DNA from: Argopecten irradians
Lineage: Eukaryota > Mollusca > Bivalvia > Pectinida > Pectinidae
DNA: 64,000 nt
Assembly: GCF_041381155.1 (NCBI RefSeq)
Contig: NC_091137.1
Coordinates: 20,877,655 to 20,941,654, forward strand
Direction of reading: 5' to 3'
Within the stretch, counting starts at the first letter, position 1; every line of letters begins with the position of its first letter. Below the pieces are notes generated by a model, which ran no database searches, had not been told where the DNA came from, and saw nothing but the letters and a program-made list of their open reading frames with translations. Below are positions 9,151-22,300 of this stretch, one piece after another. The translations under genes were made by a program, and so were the position numbers.

Positions 9151-12100
9151 CACAACTACTCCAACTACTACTTTCACAACTACTCCTACTACTACAACAT
9201 CGTCCACAACTACTCCACAACTACTCCTACTACAACATCGTCACAACTACTCCTACTACTACAACTACTCCTACTACTACAACATCGTCCACAACTACTC
9301 CTACTACTACAACATCGTCCACAACTACTCTACTACTACAACATCGTCCACAACTACCTACTACTACAACATCGTCCACAACTACTCCTACTACTACAAC
9401 ATCGTCCACAACTACTCCTACTACTACAACACATACAAACATACTACAACATCGTCCACAACTACTCTACTACTACAAACATCTCCACAACAACATCGTC
9501 CACAACTACTCCTACTACTACAACATCATCCACTCCTACTCCTACTACACAACATCGTCCACAACTACTCCTACTACTACAACATCGTCCACAACTACTC
9601 CTACTTACACATCGTCCACTCCTAACTAAACATCGTCCACAACTACTCCTACTACTACACACAACATCGTCCACAACTACTACCTACAACATCGTCCACA
9701 ACTACACTACTACAACAACAACATCGTCAACTACTCCTACTACTACAACATCGTCCACAACTACTCCTACTACTACAACATCTCCACAACTACTCCTACT
9801 ACTACACAACACCTCCACACACACTACTCCTACTACTACAACATCGTCCACCACTACTACCCTACTACTACAAACATCGTCCACAACTACTCCTACTACT
9901 ACAACATCGTCCACAACTACTCCTACTACTACAACAACATCGTCCACAACTACTACTCCTACTACTACAACATCATCCACAACTACTCCTACTACAACAT
10001 CGTCCACAACTACTACTCCTACTACTACAACATCGTCCAAACTACTCCCTACTACTACAACAACATCCTACTACTACAACATCGTCCACAACTACTCCTA
10101 CACTAACATACAACTACTCCTACACTACAACATCGTCACAACTACTCCTCCACAACATCATCGTCCACTACTCCTACTACTACAACACATCGTCCACAAC
10201 TACTCCACTACTACTACTACAACAACATCACTACTCCTACTACTACAACATCGTCCACAACTACTCCTACTCCTACTACAACATCGTCCACACACTACTC
10301 CTACTACTACAACATCGTCCACAAACTACTACTACACATCACAACACTCACTACTCTACTCCTACTACACAACTACTCCTACTACTACAACATCGTCCAC
10401 AACTACTCCTACTACTACAACATCGTCCACAACTACTACTACTCCTACTACTACAAACATCGTCCACAACTACTCTCCTACTACTACAACAACTCCACAA
10501 CAACTACTCCTACTACACTACATCGTCCACAACTACTCCTACTACTACAACATCGTCCACAACTACTCCTACTACTACTACTACTACATCACCACACTAC
10601 AACTACTCCTACTACTACACAACATCGTCCACACTACAACACGTCCACAACTACAACTACTCGTCAACTACTCCACAACACAACATCGTCCACAACTACT
10701 ACTACTACAACATCGTACAACTACTTCCAACTACTACAACATCCCACAACTACTCCTACTACTACAACAACACTCACAACTACACCTACTACTACTACAA
10801 CATCGTCCACAACTACTCCTACTACAAAATACAACACTCCTACAACTAACAACTACTCCTACTACTACAACATCGTCCACAACTACTCACTACTACTACT
10901 ACTACATCGTCAACACAACATCACAACTACTCTACTACTACAACATCACAAACTACGTACTACTACAACACTACTCCTACTACTACAACATACGTCCACA
11001 ACACTCCTACTACACTACAACATCGTCCACAACTCCTACTACTACCCTACTACAAACATCGTCCACAACTACTCCTACTACTACAACATCGTCCTACTAC
11101 ACATCATCGTCCACAACTACTCCACTACTACTACAACTACTCCTACTACTACTCGTCCACAACTACCACTACTAAAACATCGTCCACAACTACTACTACT
11201 ACTACTACTACTACAACATCGTCCACAACTCCTACTACTACCTACTACTACACAACATCGTCCACAACACTCCTACTACTACTACTACTACAACATCGTC
11301 CACAACTACTCCTACTACTACAACATCGTCCACACTACTACTCCATAACTACTACTACAACATCGTCCACAACTACTCCTACTACTACATACATCGTCCA
11401 CAACTACTCTACTACAACATCGTCACAACTACTACCACAACTACAACACTCCTCACAACTACTCCTACTACAACCTACTCCACAACACTCCACAACTACT
11501 ACTACAAACATCGTCCACAACTACTACAACATACTACTACTACTCCACTACTACTACACACTCCACAACTACACTAAACTACTCCTACTACTACAACACC
11601 GTCACACTACTACTCCTACTACTACAACATACGTCCACAACTACTCCTACTACTACAACACCGTCCACTACTATCACTACTACACTACACAACACCGTCC
11701 ACAACTACTCCTACTACTACAACAATCGTCCAACAACTACTCCTACTACTACAACATACAACAACGTCCACAACTACTCCTACTACAACACCGTCCACAA
11801 CTACTCCTACTACTACACACACCTCCACTACTACTACTCCACTACTACTACTACAACACCGTCCACAACTACTCCTACTACTACAACACCGTCCACTACT
11901 ACTACAACACAACTACTCCTACAACATCGTCCACTACTACTACAACATACAAAACTCGTCCACAACTACTCCTACTACTACAACAACATCGTCCACAACT
12001 ACTCTACTACTACTAACAACTACGAACTACTCCTACTACGTACAACATCGTACACTACTCCTACTACTACAACATCTCCACAACTACTCCTACTACTACT

Positions 12101-13300
12101 AAAACATCGTCCACAACTACTACTTACTACAACACTACAACACTACAAAATCGTCCACAACTACTCCTCTACTACTTACAACTACTACTACACTACTACA
12201 ACATCGTCCACAACTACTCCTACTACTACAACATCCGTCCACTAACTACTCCTACTACTACTACAACATCGTCCACAACTACTCCTACTACTACAACATC
12301 GTCCACAACCTAACTACTCCTACCTACTACTACATCGTCCACTCCTAACTACAACATCATCCACAACTACACAACATCGTCCACAACTACTCCACAACAA
12401 AATACTACAACATCGTCCACAACTACTCCTACTACTACACCCTACACTACAAATCTCCACAACTACTCCTACTACTACACAACAACTACTCCTACACAAC
12501 ACGTCCACAACTACAACTACAACTACCAAACTACTTCCTACTACTACACTACTACAACATCGTCCACAACTACCACTCAACACATCGTCCACAACTACTC
12601 CTACTACTACTACTCTACTACTACAACATCATCCACACACTACTCCTACCCCACTACTAACACTACATCCCACAACTACTACTAACAACTACTACCACCA
12701 TCCACAACTACTCCTACTAACAACATCGTCCACAACTACTCCTACTACTACAACGTCCACAACTACTCTTACACAACATACAACACTCGCCACAACAACT
12801 CCTACTCCACTACTACAACATCGTCCACAACTACACTACAACATCGTCAAAAACTATACTCCACCACTACAACTACTTACTCCACCCACAACTACACACT
12901 CAACACATCCACAACTACTCTACAACACATCAACAACTACTCCACTACTACAACATCACCCAACACCACCAACACTACACTACTCCACACAACTACTTAC
13001 TACTACTACACAATGTCTACTCAACTAAATCTACCCACCACTACTACTACTACAACACCATCCACAACTACACTACTACAACCGACCACTACCATCCACA
13101 ACAACATCGACCACAACTACTCCAACCACTACACAACGTCCACAGCTACACAACATATATGCTAACTACTACGAAACCATCCACAACAACAACAATTACT
13201 CCGACCACCACCTACGTCACCATCCATAACTACAAGAACTACTTCAACCACTGCAAACACCTTCTCTTACCAATCGAAGATATATCTACTCTTTAGTACA
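9151..13300 (+). repeat. 30-bp Thr-rich coding minisatellite (TTPTTTTSST)
   Basis: About 130 degenerate copies of a 30-bp unit (core CCTACTACTACAACATCGTC) encode a decapeptide of Thr, Pro and Ser on the plus strand, a dense O-glycosylation substrate. Frame is lost repeatedly by 1-2 base indels while the unit stays recognisable, as expected from consensus errors in a long tandem array. Long minus-strand Val/Asp-rich ORFs over it are shadows. Confidence 0.85.
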
Positions 13301-16300
13301 CCGTCCATAACTACAACAACTGCTCCATCTACCACGACACCGTCCACAACTACTCCAACACTACGACACCATCCACAACTACTCCAACTACTACGACATC
13401 GTCCACAACTACTCCAAGTACTACGACACCGTCCACAACTATTCCAACCACTACGATACCGTCAAAAACTACAACAACTACTCAAACCACCGCGACACCA
13501 TCAACGACTACAAAGACTACTCCAGCCACCACGACGACTTCCACAACTACAACAGCTACACCAACCACTACGAAAATGTCCACAAGTACTCTTACGACTA
13601 TAACACCTTCCAAAATTCCAATCGTATCCATATACTACTTCTGGTATAGCATCAACTACGCAAACCACCACGACACCATCAACGACTAACAAAGACTTAC
13701 TTCCACTACAACCACGACGACGTCCACAACTACAACAAGCTACACCAACCACCTACGACTATGTCCTGAAACTACAACTATGCCAAACTACTAACAACAA
13801 CATTCACACAACAACTACTACTTTATTCCCCCCTACGAAACCATCCACAACTGCAAGAACTACTTCAACCACTGCAACACCGTCCACAACTACAACCACT
13901 ACAACAGCATTCATAATTCCAATCGCATCTATATCTACTTCTAGAACACCGCAAACAACTACAACTACTCCAACCACCATAGCAGCTTCCACAACTACTC
14001 CAACAACTACAACACCGTCCACAACTACAACAATTGCTTCAATCACCACAACACCGTCCACAACTACTTCAACAACTCCAAACACTACAATAGCGGCCAC
14101 AACTACTCCCACAACTACAACACCGTCCACAACTACTTCAACAACTCCAAACACTACAATAAGCGGCCACAACACTGTCCACAACTAACAACTACTCCAA
14201 TAACCACGACAACCTTCCACAACTACAATTACTCCAACATCTTCGACATCGTCAACAACTACTCCAACCACTACAGCACCGTCTACAACTACTCTCCAAC
14301 CGCTACAACACCTTCCATTATTCCGATCGCATCTATATCTACTACTAGTACGTCGACCACAATGAAAACAACTACTCAAACTACTACGAAACCGTTCACA
14401 ACTATAATTACTCGACCCACTACAACACCGTCCACATTTACTCCAACAACAACACCATCCATAATGAAAACAACTTCTCCAACTACTACGAAACCGTTCA
14501 CAACTATGATAACTCAAACCACTACAACACCGTCCACAACAACTCCTACCACTATGACACCGTCCATAACTACAACAACTACACCAACCACCATGACAAA
14601 GTCCAGAAGACCAGTTATACCAACAATTACCACACCGTCCACAACGCCAGCTATACCAACAACTACCACACCGTCCACAATGCCAGCTTTACCAACAATT
14701 ACTATAACGTTCATAACGCCAGGTGAACCAACAACTACTAAACCGTCAACAACGCCAGGTATACCAACAGCTACAACACCGTCCACAACGCCAGCTATAC
14801 CAACAACTACCACACCTTCCACAACGCCAGCTATACCAACAAATACCACACCGGCAACAACGCCAGCTATACCAACAACTACTACACTGTCCACAACGCA
14901 GGCTATACCAACAACAACACCGTCCAAAACGCCAGCTATACCAAAATCAACAAAACCGGCCACATCGCCAGCTACACCAACAATATTAACACCATCCACA
15001 ACGCCAGCTATACCAACAATTACCACACCAGTCACAACGCCAGCTATACCAACAATTACCACACCATCCACAACGCCAGCTATACCAACAATTACCACAC
15101 CAGTCACAACGCCAGCTATACCAGCAATTAAGACACCGTCCACAACGCCAGCTATACCAACAACTACCACACAGTCCATAACACCAGTTATACCAATAAT
15201 AACCATACCGTCCACAATGCCAAATCTACCAACAACAACTACTACACCGCTGACATCCCCGAAAATACCAACACCTTCTACACCGTCCAAATTTCAAACT
15301 GTTCCAAAGTTTCCTTCTAAATCAACGTCGTCTACGTCAAATCCCGAAGAAGAAATACCAAAACATTCAACAACTACATCATCATCAAATAGGACAACGT
15401 CCGCGGAGTTTATTTTGTTTTCCAAAAGTAAAGAAAGTAGCTTCTTCCCGTAAAATTAAATGCTTCTCACAAATAACCACAACGCCCCGTATATCAATCG
15501 ACTACGACGGCAAAGGGTACTACTTCAGGAGTGCGTAAGATGTTTCAGAAAATCAACAGACAAATGAAGGTTTCCAAACTTTCCGGGTAGCGTGGAGATG
15601 TTTCCCACAAATACTTTCTTCAAAAAACACAGATGGTATCTACTTATACACCAGGGATCCCCAAATAACGGATGAATATTCTAACATTACGGTACTGTAA
15701 AATGGTTCTACAACTACTTTACCGGTAGTCGGTGAGTGTTGTTTTCACAATAACGGACATTCATACTAAACGCAGATGGACCTACTTTTTTAAACAGGAA
15801 ACGGAACCTGCAACTTTTTCAACCTACTTAAACAACTTTTACAGGAACGGAAAATTTCCAAAAACCTTCCGGTCAAAGGACGGTTATGGAAAGGATGTTT
15901 TCTCATACTAACCTAAATAACAGATGGAACTACATTTAACAGGGATACGGGGTAATTTCCTTCCACAAGATGAAGGTTCAAACTTTTTCCGGTAGAGTGA
16001 GGAATGTTTCACAATACAACTTACAATTTCAAAATCAGGATGGATTAACTTTTACTTTGTAAACGGAGATTCCTACGGGAAATGACGGTTTACTTCGCAA
16101 AAAACTGATGGTTCTCAACTTCGGTTTAGCCGATATGGAGACTACTTTTAACCGGAACTTAAGATTCCAATACAACAGAAGGTTTGAACAATACGGGTTT
16201 AGCGTGAGATTTTTACTGAAAACATGTATACGGTATAATTTCCTATATCAGATACATTAAGGGTAAGACAACTCATAAAATCAACTTCGGGGGTGCGTTG

Positions 16301-19300
16301 GAGATTGTTCTCACTACTACCTCATCAGATTCTGGGGAAACTACTTTCTTCAGAAACGGAAATTCCCTACTACAACTGAAGGTTCAACTTCCGGTAGCGT
16401 GAGAGTGTTTCACAACTACTACTTCAACAGATGGAACTACTTTTACAGAAACGGAAATTCCTACCACAACTGAAGGTTCAACTTCCGGTAGCGTGAGATG
16501 TTTCACAACTACATTAACAGATGGAAAAACTCACTTTTACAGAGGAAACGGGGAAAATATTCCTACCACAACAACCTGAAGGTTCAACTTCCCGGTAGCG
16601 TGATAGATGTTTCACAAAGTGATACCTCAACAGATGGAAATAAACTACTTTTACAGAAAACGGTTTAAATTCCTACCGCAAACTGAAGGTTCAACTTTTC
16701 CGGTAGCGTGAGATGTTGTACAACTCAACAAACTACATTCCGACCAAACAACAGTTCAACTTCGGTAGGGAACTACTTTTCAACAGAAACGACTTTACAA
16801 GAAACGAAATTCCTACTCCACTGAAGGTTTCCAAACTCAACGATAACTACTGAAACGTTTCACAACTTCCGGTAGCGTGGAGAAGGCAACAGGTGTGACT
16901 GATGTTTCACACTAAACGGAAATACCTATTCATAACTGAAGGTTCAACTTCCGGTAGCTGAGACTTTTTACAGATGGAACTACTTTTACAGAAACGGAAA
17001 TTCCTACCACAACTGAAAGGTTCAACTTCCGGTAGCGTAAGATTGTTTCACAACTACCTCAACAGATGGAACTACTTTTACAGAAACGAAAATTCCTACC
17101 ACAACTGAAGGTTCAACTTCCGGTAGCGTGAGATGTTTCACAACTACATCAACAGATGGAACTACTTTTACAGAAACGGAAATTCCTACTATAAACTGAA
17201 GGTTCAACTTCCGGTAGCGTAAGATGTTTCACAAAATGTTACAAGAAAACGGAATTCCCTTTACCAACCTCTGAGGAGTATCTACATTTGGGGTCGGGTG
17301 TAGTTTGTTTTAGCAGTAAAGGGTTGGGCTTTTGTTTACATTCGTCTCATAAAAAAACAAGGATGGGGGAACTTTCTTTTCGGCAGAGGGGGGGTGGTGT
17401 CCTTGGGAGGTTCTCCCATTATCATTCACTGAATCGTTACTTACTTTCCGGTTATTCGTTGAAATTTTGGCTTTATACAAAACGGGCGTCATGCAAGGGG
17501 GGTGGAACGGATATCAAACCGGTAGATATGAGGGACTGGTTTTTTTTCAAGGGGGGACATCTGAAAAAGCACTACACTTTTCGGGTTGTGTAAAATTGTG
17601 TTTTTACAAAAACATCCAAAGGGGGTTACGGGGGTTACATTTTCTCTAATAATAAAACACAAGGGGGTAAATGACTACCTAAACAGAAGGTACTACTTTC
17701 GGTAGGCGGTAAAATGTTTTACAGCTTTACCCCACTGATCGGGGAACACTTAACTTATTTCAAACTTCGGAAATTCCCAACCTACATACCAAAATCAAGT
17801 AAAACCACCTTCCGGGAAGGCTATAGGATGGGTTTTAACCACGTCTCAGGGATTCTTCGAAAGCTTAAAAACTACTTTTCCTGGGAAATAAACAGAAAAA
17901 TACTTCCCACTGCAGAATAGTGTATCACTTATGGATGGTATTTTCGATTGTTTTTACGACTTTACAATCATCAGGACGGGAACTAACTTTTTCAGAAACG
18001 GGGAAAATCCTTTTCCACCAAAATAACTGGAGGGGGATGGTTTATTATACTTTCTGGAGGGGTATTACATAGGATGCTTTTGTAACAATAAGTACTTTCG
18101 AGTGAGTCGGATCTTTGCATTTTCGAAAACATGAACAATTACCTCCGGGACTGCTTGAGGGGGAAGAGTTAACCAGGTTTTTTCTGGTGGAGTTAGATGT
18201 TTTTTACATCAAACTACACCCCCCCCAAATAAAAATCGGGACAGGGGAACAGAACTATCTTTTTTTCAGAATCAGAACATTCTTCCACATATGGGTCAGT
18301 ACCACTTTCGATGGTTGCTTAATGTTTCTTTTTTATCACTTTCAAACTTATTAAATTCAAGAAGGGTCATGTTCTCCCTTACAGTTTTCGATGGGAATGG
18401 GGGGGTGTTTACCCAAAATCGTTTTTCAAGATTGTGGGTGGGATTGGACCACCCCTCCACGTTGATGGCTGTTGTAACAATCAGAAAATTTCATAAAAAC
18501 CTCTTTAAGAAAGTTAAACTTGACAATTCTAAAACGGGGCTTGGTGGAGGCAAGTAGAGGGTGCGTCTACCAGTGTACCAAGGTTTACTTGGGTGGTAGT
18601 GGTGGGCGGACGAGGTAACAAGGGGAGTCGTGGGGGACGCGGTATCTACAGGAAAAATTAGGTTTAGAGTCGGGGTTGATAGTTACTTTCTAAAAGTTTA
18701 CTATATTTGTTATCAAAAACGTTTGGTTTTGTCTTTGGGTGGACTGGGGGTCATCGTGTTTTTAACAACCAAAAAAAATAATTTTTGGGGGGGGACACAT
18801 CATATACAATTTTTGTATTCCATGTGTTTTTTTCAATATAATTTGATTTGGTCATAAATTTATAATAATTATTTATATAGTGACGTTTTTGTTGAATTTG
18901 GATCGTAAATTTATATGTGGGAAAAATGGCATTAATAATAATTTATTTTTCAAATATGTAAAAAAAAAAAAAAATAGGGGATGATTTTTGTCATAATGTG
19001 GCGCGCTTACTTTTCCATTAAAAATTCTACATCACATCAAAATTACTACCCTGTTAAGGTTCCCAACCGTTTTTTACTATGATTTGGGTTTCATGTTTTC
19101 AGAAGGACCTCGGGGTGTTTTCAGGGGGTTGGGGAGGGCGGATGTTTCCATTTATTACGGGATCCCTTACAAATTGCGGGGTCTGGGGGGTCAGGGGTTT
19201 AACCTGTGTACATCCTCTACAGCTTTATACCACTGATCTTCTATGATTTTTACGGGGTTAAAGTCTTTGATTTAGGCAGATTGTTTCCTTTTGTTGGGAA

Positions 19301-22300
19301 CCACAGTGGTTGTATGGTTAACGGCAATAATGCTCTGTGGTACTGGATATTTTTGTTTGACGGTGGGTTCCTCGACTTGTGATCTTTAGGCCTTAGGTTT
19401 TATGACTGAAGTCGGGGACCGTGATCGCAGTTTTGTGTGGTGTGTGGACACGGGTGTGATCTTCCAAGTCCTCTTGGGAACTAGTTTTGTGATGGATCGG
19501 TGCCGGGCTGGTTGGGAACTATTGGCTTGGTTATATGGTACCACAGGAGGTACAGGATCCTGGGGATCCTTTTTGTGTAATTAGTGGGGGGGCATGGGGT
19601 GGTTGTCGCTATTGTCCTTTTGTTGTTGTAATGGCGGACGGTTTTTCTACTCCGTTAATTTGTTTCACGTTGACGGTTGTACAGAACTATTGGATACCTT
19701 ATTTTTGTCCTATTAAATGACAGTGGTGGCTTTTTTGCTATTATTAAATACCTCTTTTTCTAGTGTCACTTTTTTTTATCTTCAATCTATGAATAGATAA
19801 ATTTGATATAAATGGCTTCCAACAATTTTTTTAGTAGTAAAGTACAAGTGGTACCCTGTTACTGGGGTTTCTTATTGACACTTAAAAGTTGGTATAAGAG
19901 AGCGGGCGTGCATTTTATCCACTTTGTTTTCATTAAAAGAGGCGGACTATTGTATTGATTGATATAATTATTATTGAATGTGATAAGATCGTATTTTTTC
20001 TATCAATTTTTACAATGTCATAACGTCAGCTTGTTTTCATCAACGCGTGGGGAGGCACACCGAATGTTCCTAGATGTAAATATGTGATATGTAATATAAT
20101 ATTCATGTGTTAGTTAGACTTGTTTGGGAGTTTGGCGGCATCTATGGGTTCAGGGGGCAATGCTTGGTGCAAATTGCGTTAGCAACGGGGCTGGATTATG
20201 ATAATATTTCATGGTTGGACTTTTTACATGATTTATGTCTCCAAATTATAAATTCATTTTCGTAGTGTTCTTCATCTCCGTTACTTTTTACACACAACAG
20301 TATTGATCTAATTTATATTACAGCTATATAAACAGCAGTATTACAGTGATATATGATGTGATCTTCAACACGACGGTGACGGACACCGTCAGGGCCAGAT
20401 ATGGGAGGTTATTATTGACACAGTACGGGAAAATGGCGGTATTATAGTAGGAAATGATACAAGACACCTGAACGGTACACCGCAGATGGATTTCTTACCA
20501 GACAATAGGACGTCACATATAGATACAGGTATGTCATCATCATCAACGTTGTCGACTTCTTGATATTCTTTCTGCTGCCTCTCCTCTAACTACTATTGCC
20601 GCCTCCCTCCTCCTCCTCTTCTCTTCTAATTTTCTGCTGCTATTTTTATTACTGCCTTCCATCTCCTTCTGTCGCTGCTGATGCTACCTCCCCCCCCCCC
20701 TTTCCTTCGACTTCTGCTCCTTCTTTGTTCTTGCTACCGTTTCTACTTCATGTTCTGCTAAAGCTGTCCATTCTCCTGCTACAGCTGTCCATTCTCTTGC
20801 TACAGCTGTCCATTCTGCTGCTGCTGCTGTCCATTCTCCTGCTACAGCTGTCCATTCTCCTGCTACAGCTGTCCATTCTCCTGCTACAGCTGTCCATTCT
20901 CCTGCTACAGCTTTCCATTCTCCTGATGCTGCTGTCCATTCTCCTGCTGCTGCTGTCCATTCTCCTGCTACAGCTGTCCATTCTCCTGCTACAGCTGTCC
21001 ATTCTCCTGCTACAGCTTTCCATTCTCCTGCTGCTGCTGCTGTACATTCTCCTGCTACAGCTGTCCATTCTCCTGCTACAGCTGTCCATTCTCCTGCTAC
21101 AGCTTTCCATTCTCCTGATGCTGCTGTCCATTCTCCTGCTACAGCTGTCCATTATCCTGCTGCTGCTGTCCATTCTCCTGATACAGCTGTCCATTCTCTT
21201 TCTACAGCTGTCCATTCTCCTGCTACAGCTGTCCATTCTCCTGCTACAGCTTTCCATTCTCCTGCTGCTGCTGTCCATTATCCTGCTACAGCTTTCCATT
21301 CTCCTGCTACAGCTGTCCATTCTCCTGCTTCTGCTGTCCATTCCCCTGCTACAGCTGTCCATTCTCCTGCTACAGCTGTCCATTCTCCTGCTACAGCTTT
21401 CCATTCTCCTGCTACAGCTGTCCATTCTCCTGCTGCTGCTGTCCATTCTTTTGCTACAGCTGTCCATTCTCCTGCTGCTGCTGTCCATTCTCCTGCTACA
21501 GCTGTCCATTATCCTACTACAGCTGTCCATTCTCCTGCTACAGCTTTCCATTCTCCTGCTACAGCTGTCCATTCTCCTGCTGCTGTTGTCCATTCTCCTG
21601 CTACAGCTGTCCATTCTCCTGCTACAGCTGTCCATTCTCCTGCTGCTGGAGTCCCTCCTTCTGTTAATTCTCAAAATAATCAATTTGGAATATTGTAATG
21701 TGATCATGGAATCTTGCATCGATGATGTTGCATGATTCAGAAAAAACTGGTAAAGATAAAATAATCTCATACATTAATAGCTGTCTTTATTTTCAGTTGA
21801 TGTTTCGGATATGTGTTTCGTGTATAACTACAGGAACGTTTGTCGGAATAACAGCGTCTGTTTCGTTAACGAGGACTTCTATCCAGCCTGCAAGTACGTA
21901 ATGTATTGTTTAGGTTTGGTTTTCATTCTAGAAGCTGGCAAAAAATCTCTACGGGAGGCTGGAGGCACACCATTAGAGCGCTGAGCTAAAAGATGCTACA
22001 TAAGGACGCAACCATGAATACCGGCCAGTCTCTCCACGTGACATGCTTAACGTTATTTCAATGAAAGCTTTCTTCAGGCCATGTAAACGTAGACGAGAAA
22101 TGTTTGAAACCACAATGCATTTGGTAACTTTAGGATATGCTTAGAACAAAATAGAGGTGATGATCTTATTGACCTAATATGCAACTATTTTGGCTGAAGT
22201 TATTTATTAAAATCATTGCTGATATTTTCGTTGAAGGTGTGACGCAAATTTCACCGGAAGCAACTGTTCCAAAGCCAAGTCACCGGAAGCATTATTATCA

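Noticed and set aside
9230-14517. Long minus-strand Val/Asp/Gly and Cys/Ser/Arg-rich ORFs
   Set aside because: Antisense of the Thr-rich mucin repeats; the plus strand reads as a plausible PTS domain joined to SEA-EGF-TM exons.
17288-19720. Several plus-strand ORFs of 60-101 codons
   Set aside because: They fall in poor consensus rich in homopolymers, and fragments of the 90-bp mucin unit run through them in changing frames.
20596-21735. 379-codon Leu-rich ORF (LLLQLSI repeats) and its antisense 340-codon Arg/Ser-rich ORF
   Set aside because: Both come from a 21-bp repeat lacking stops in five of six frames, and it lies in an intron between two exons that join in phase.
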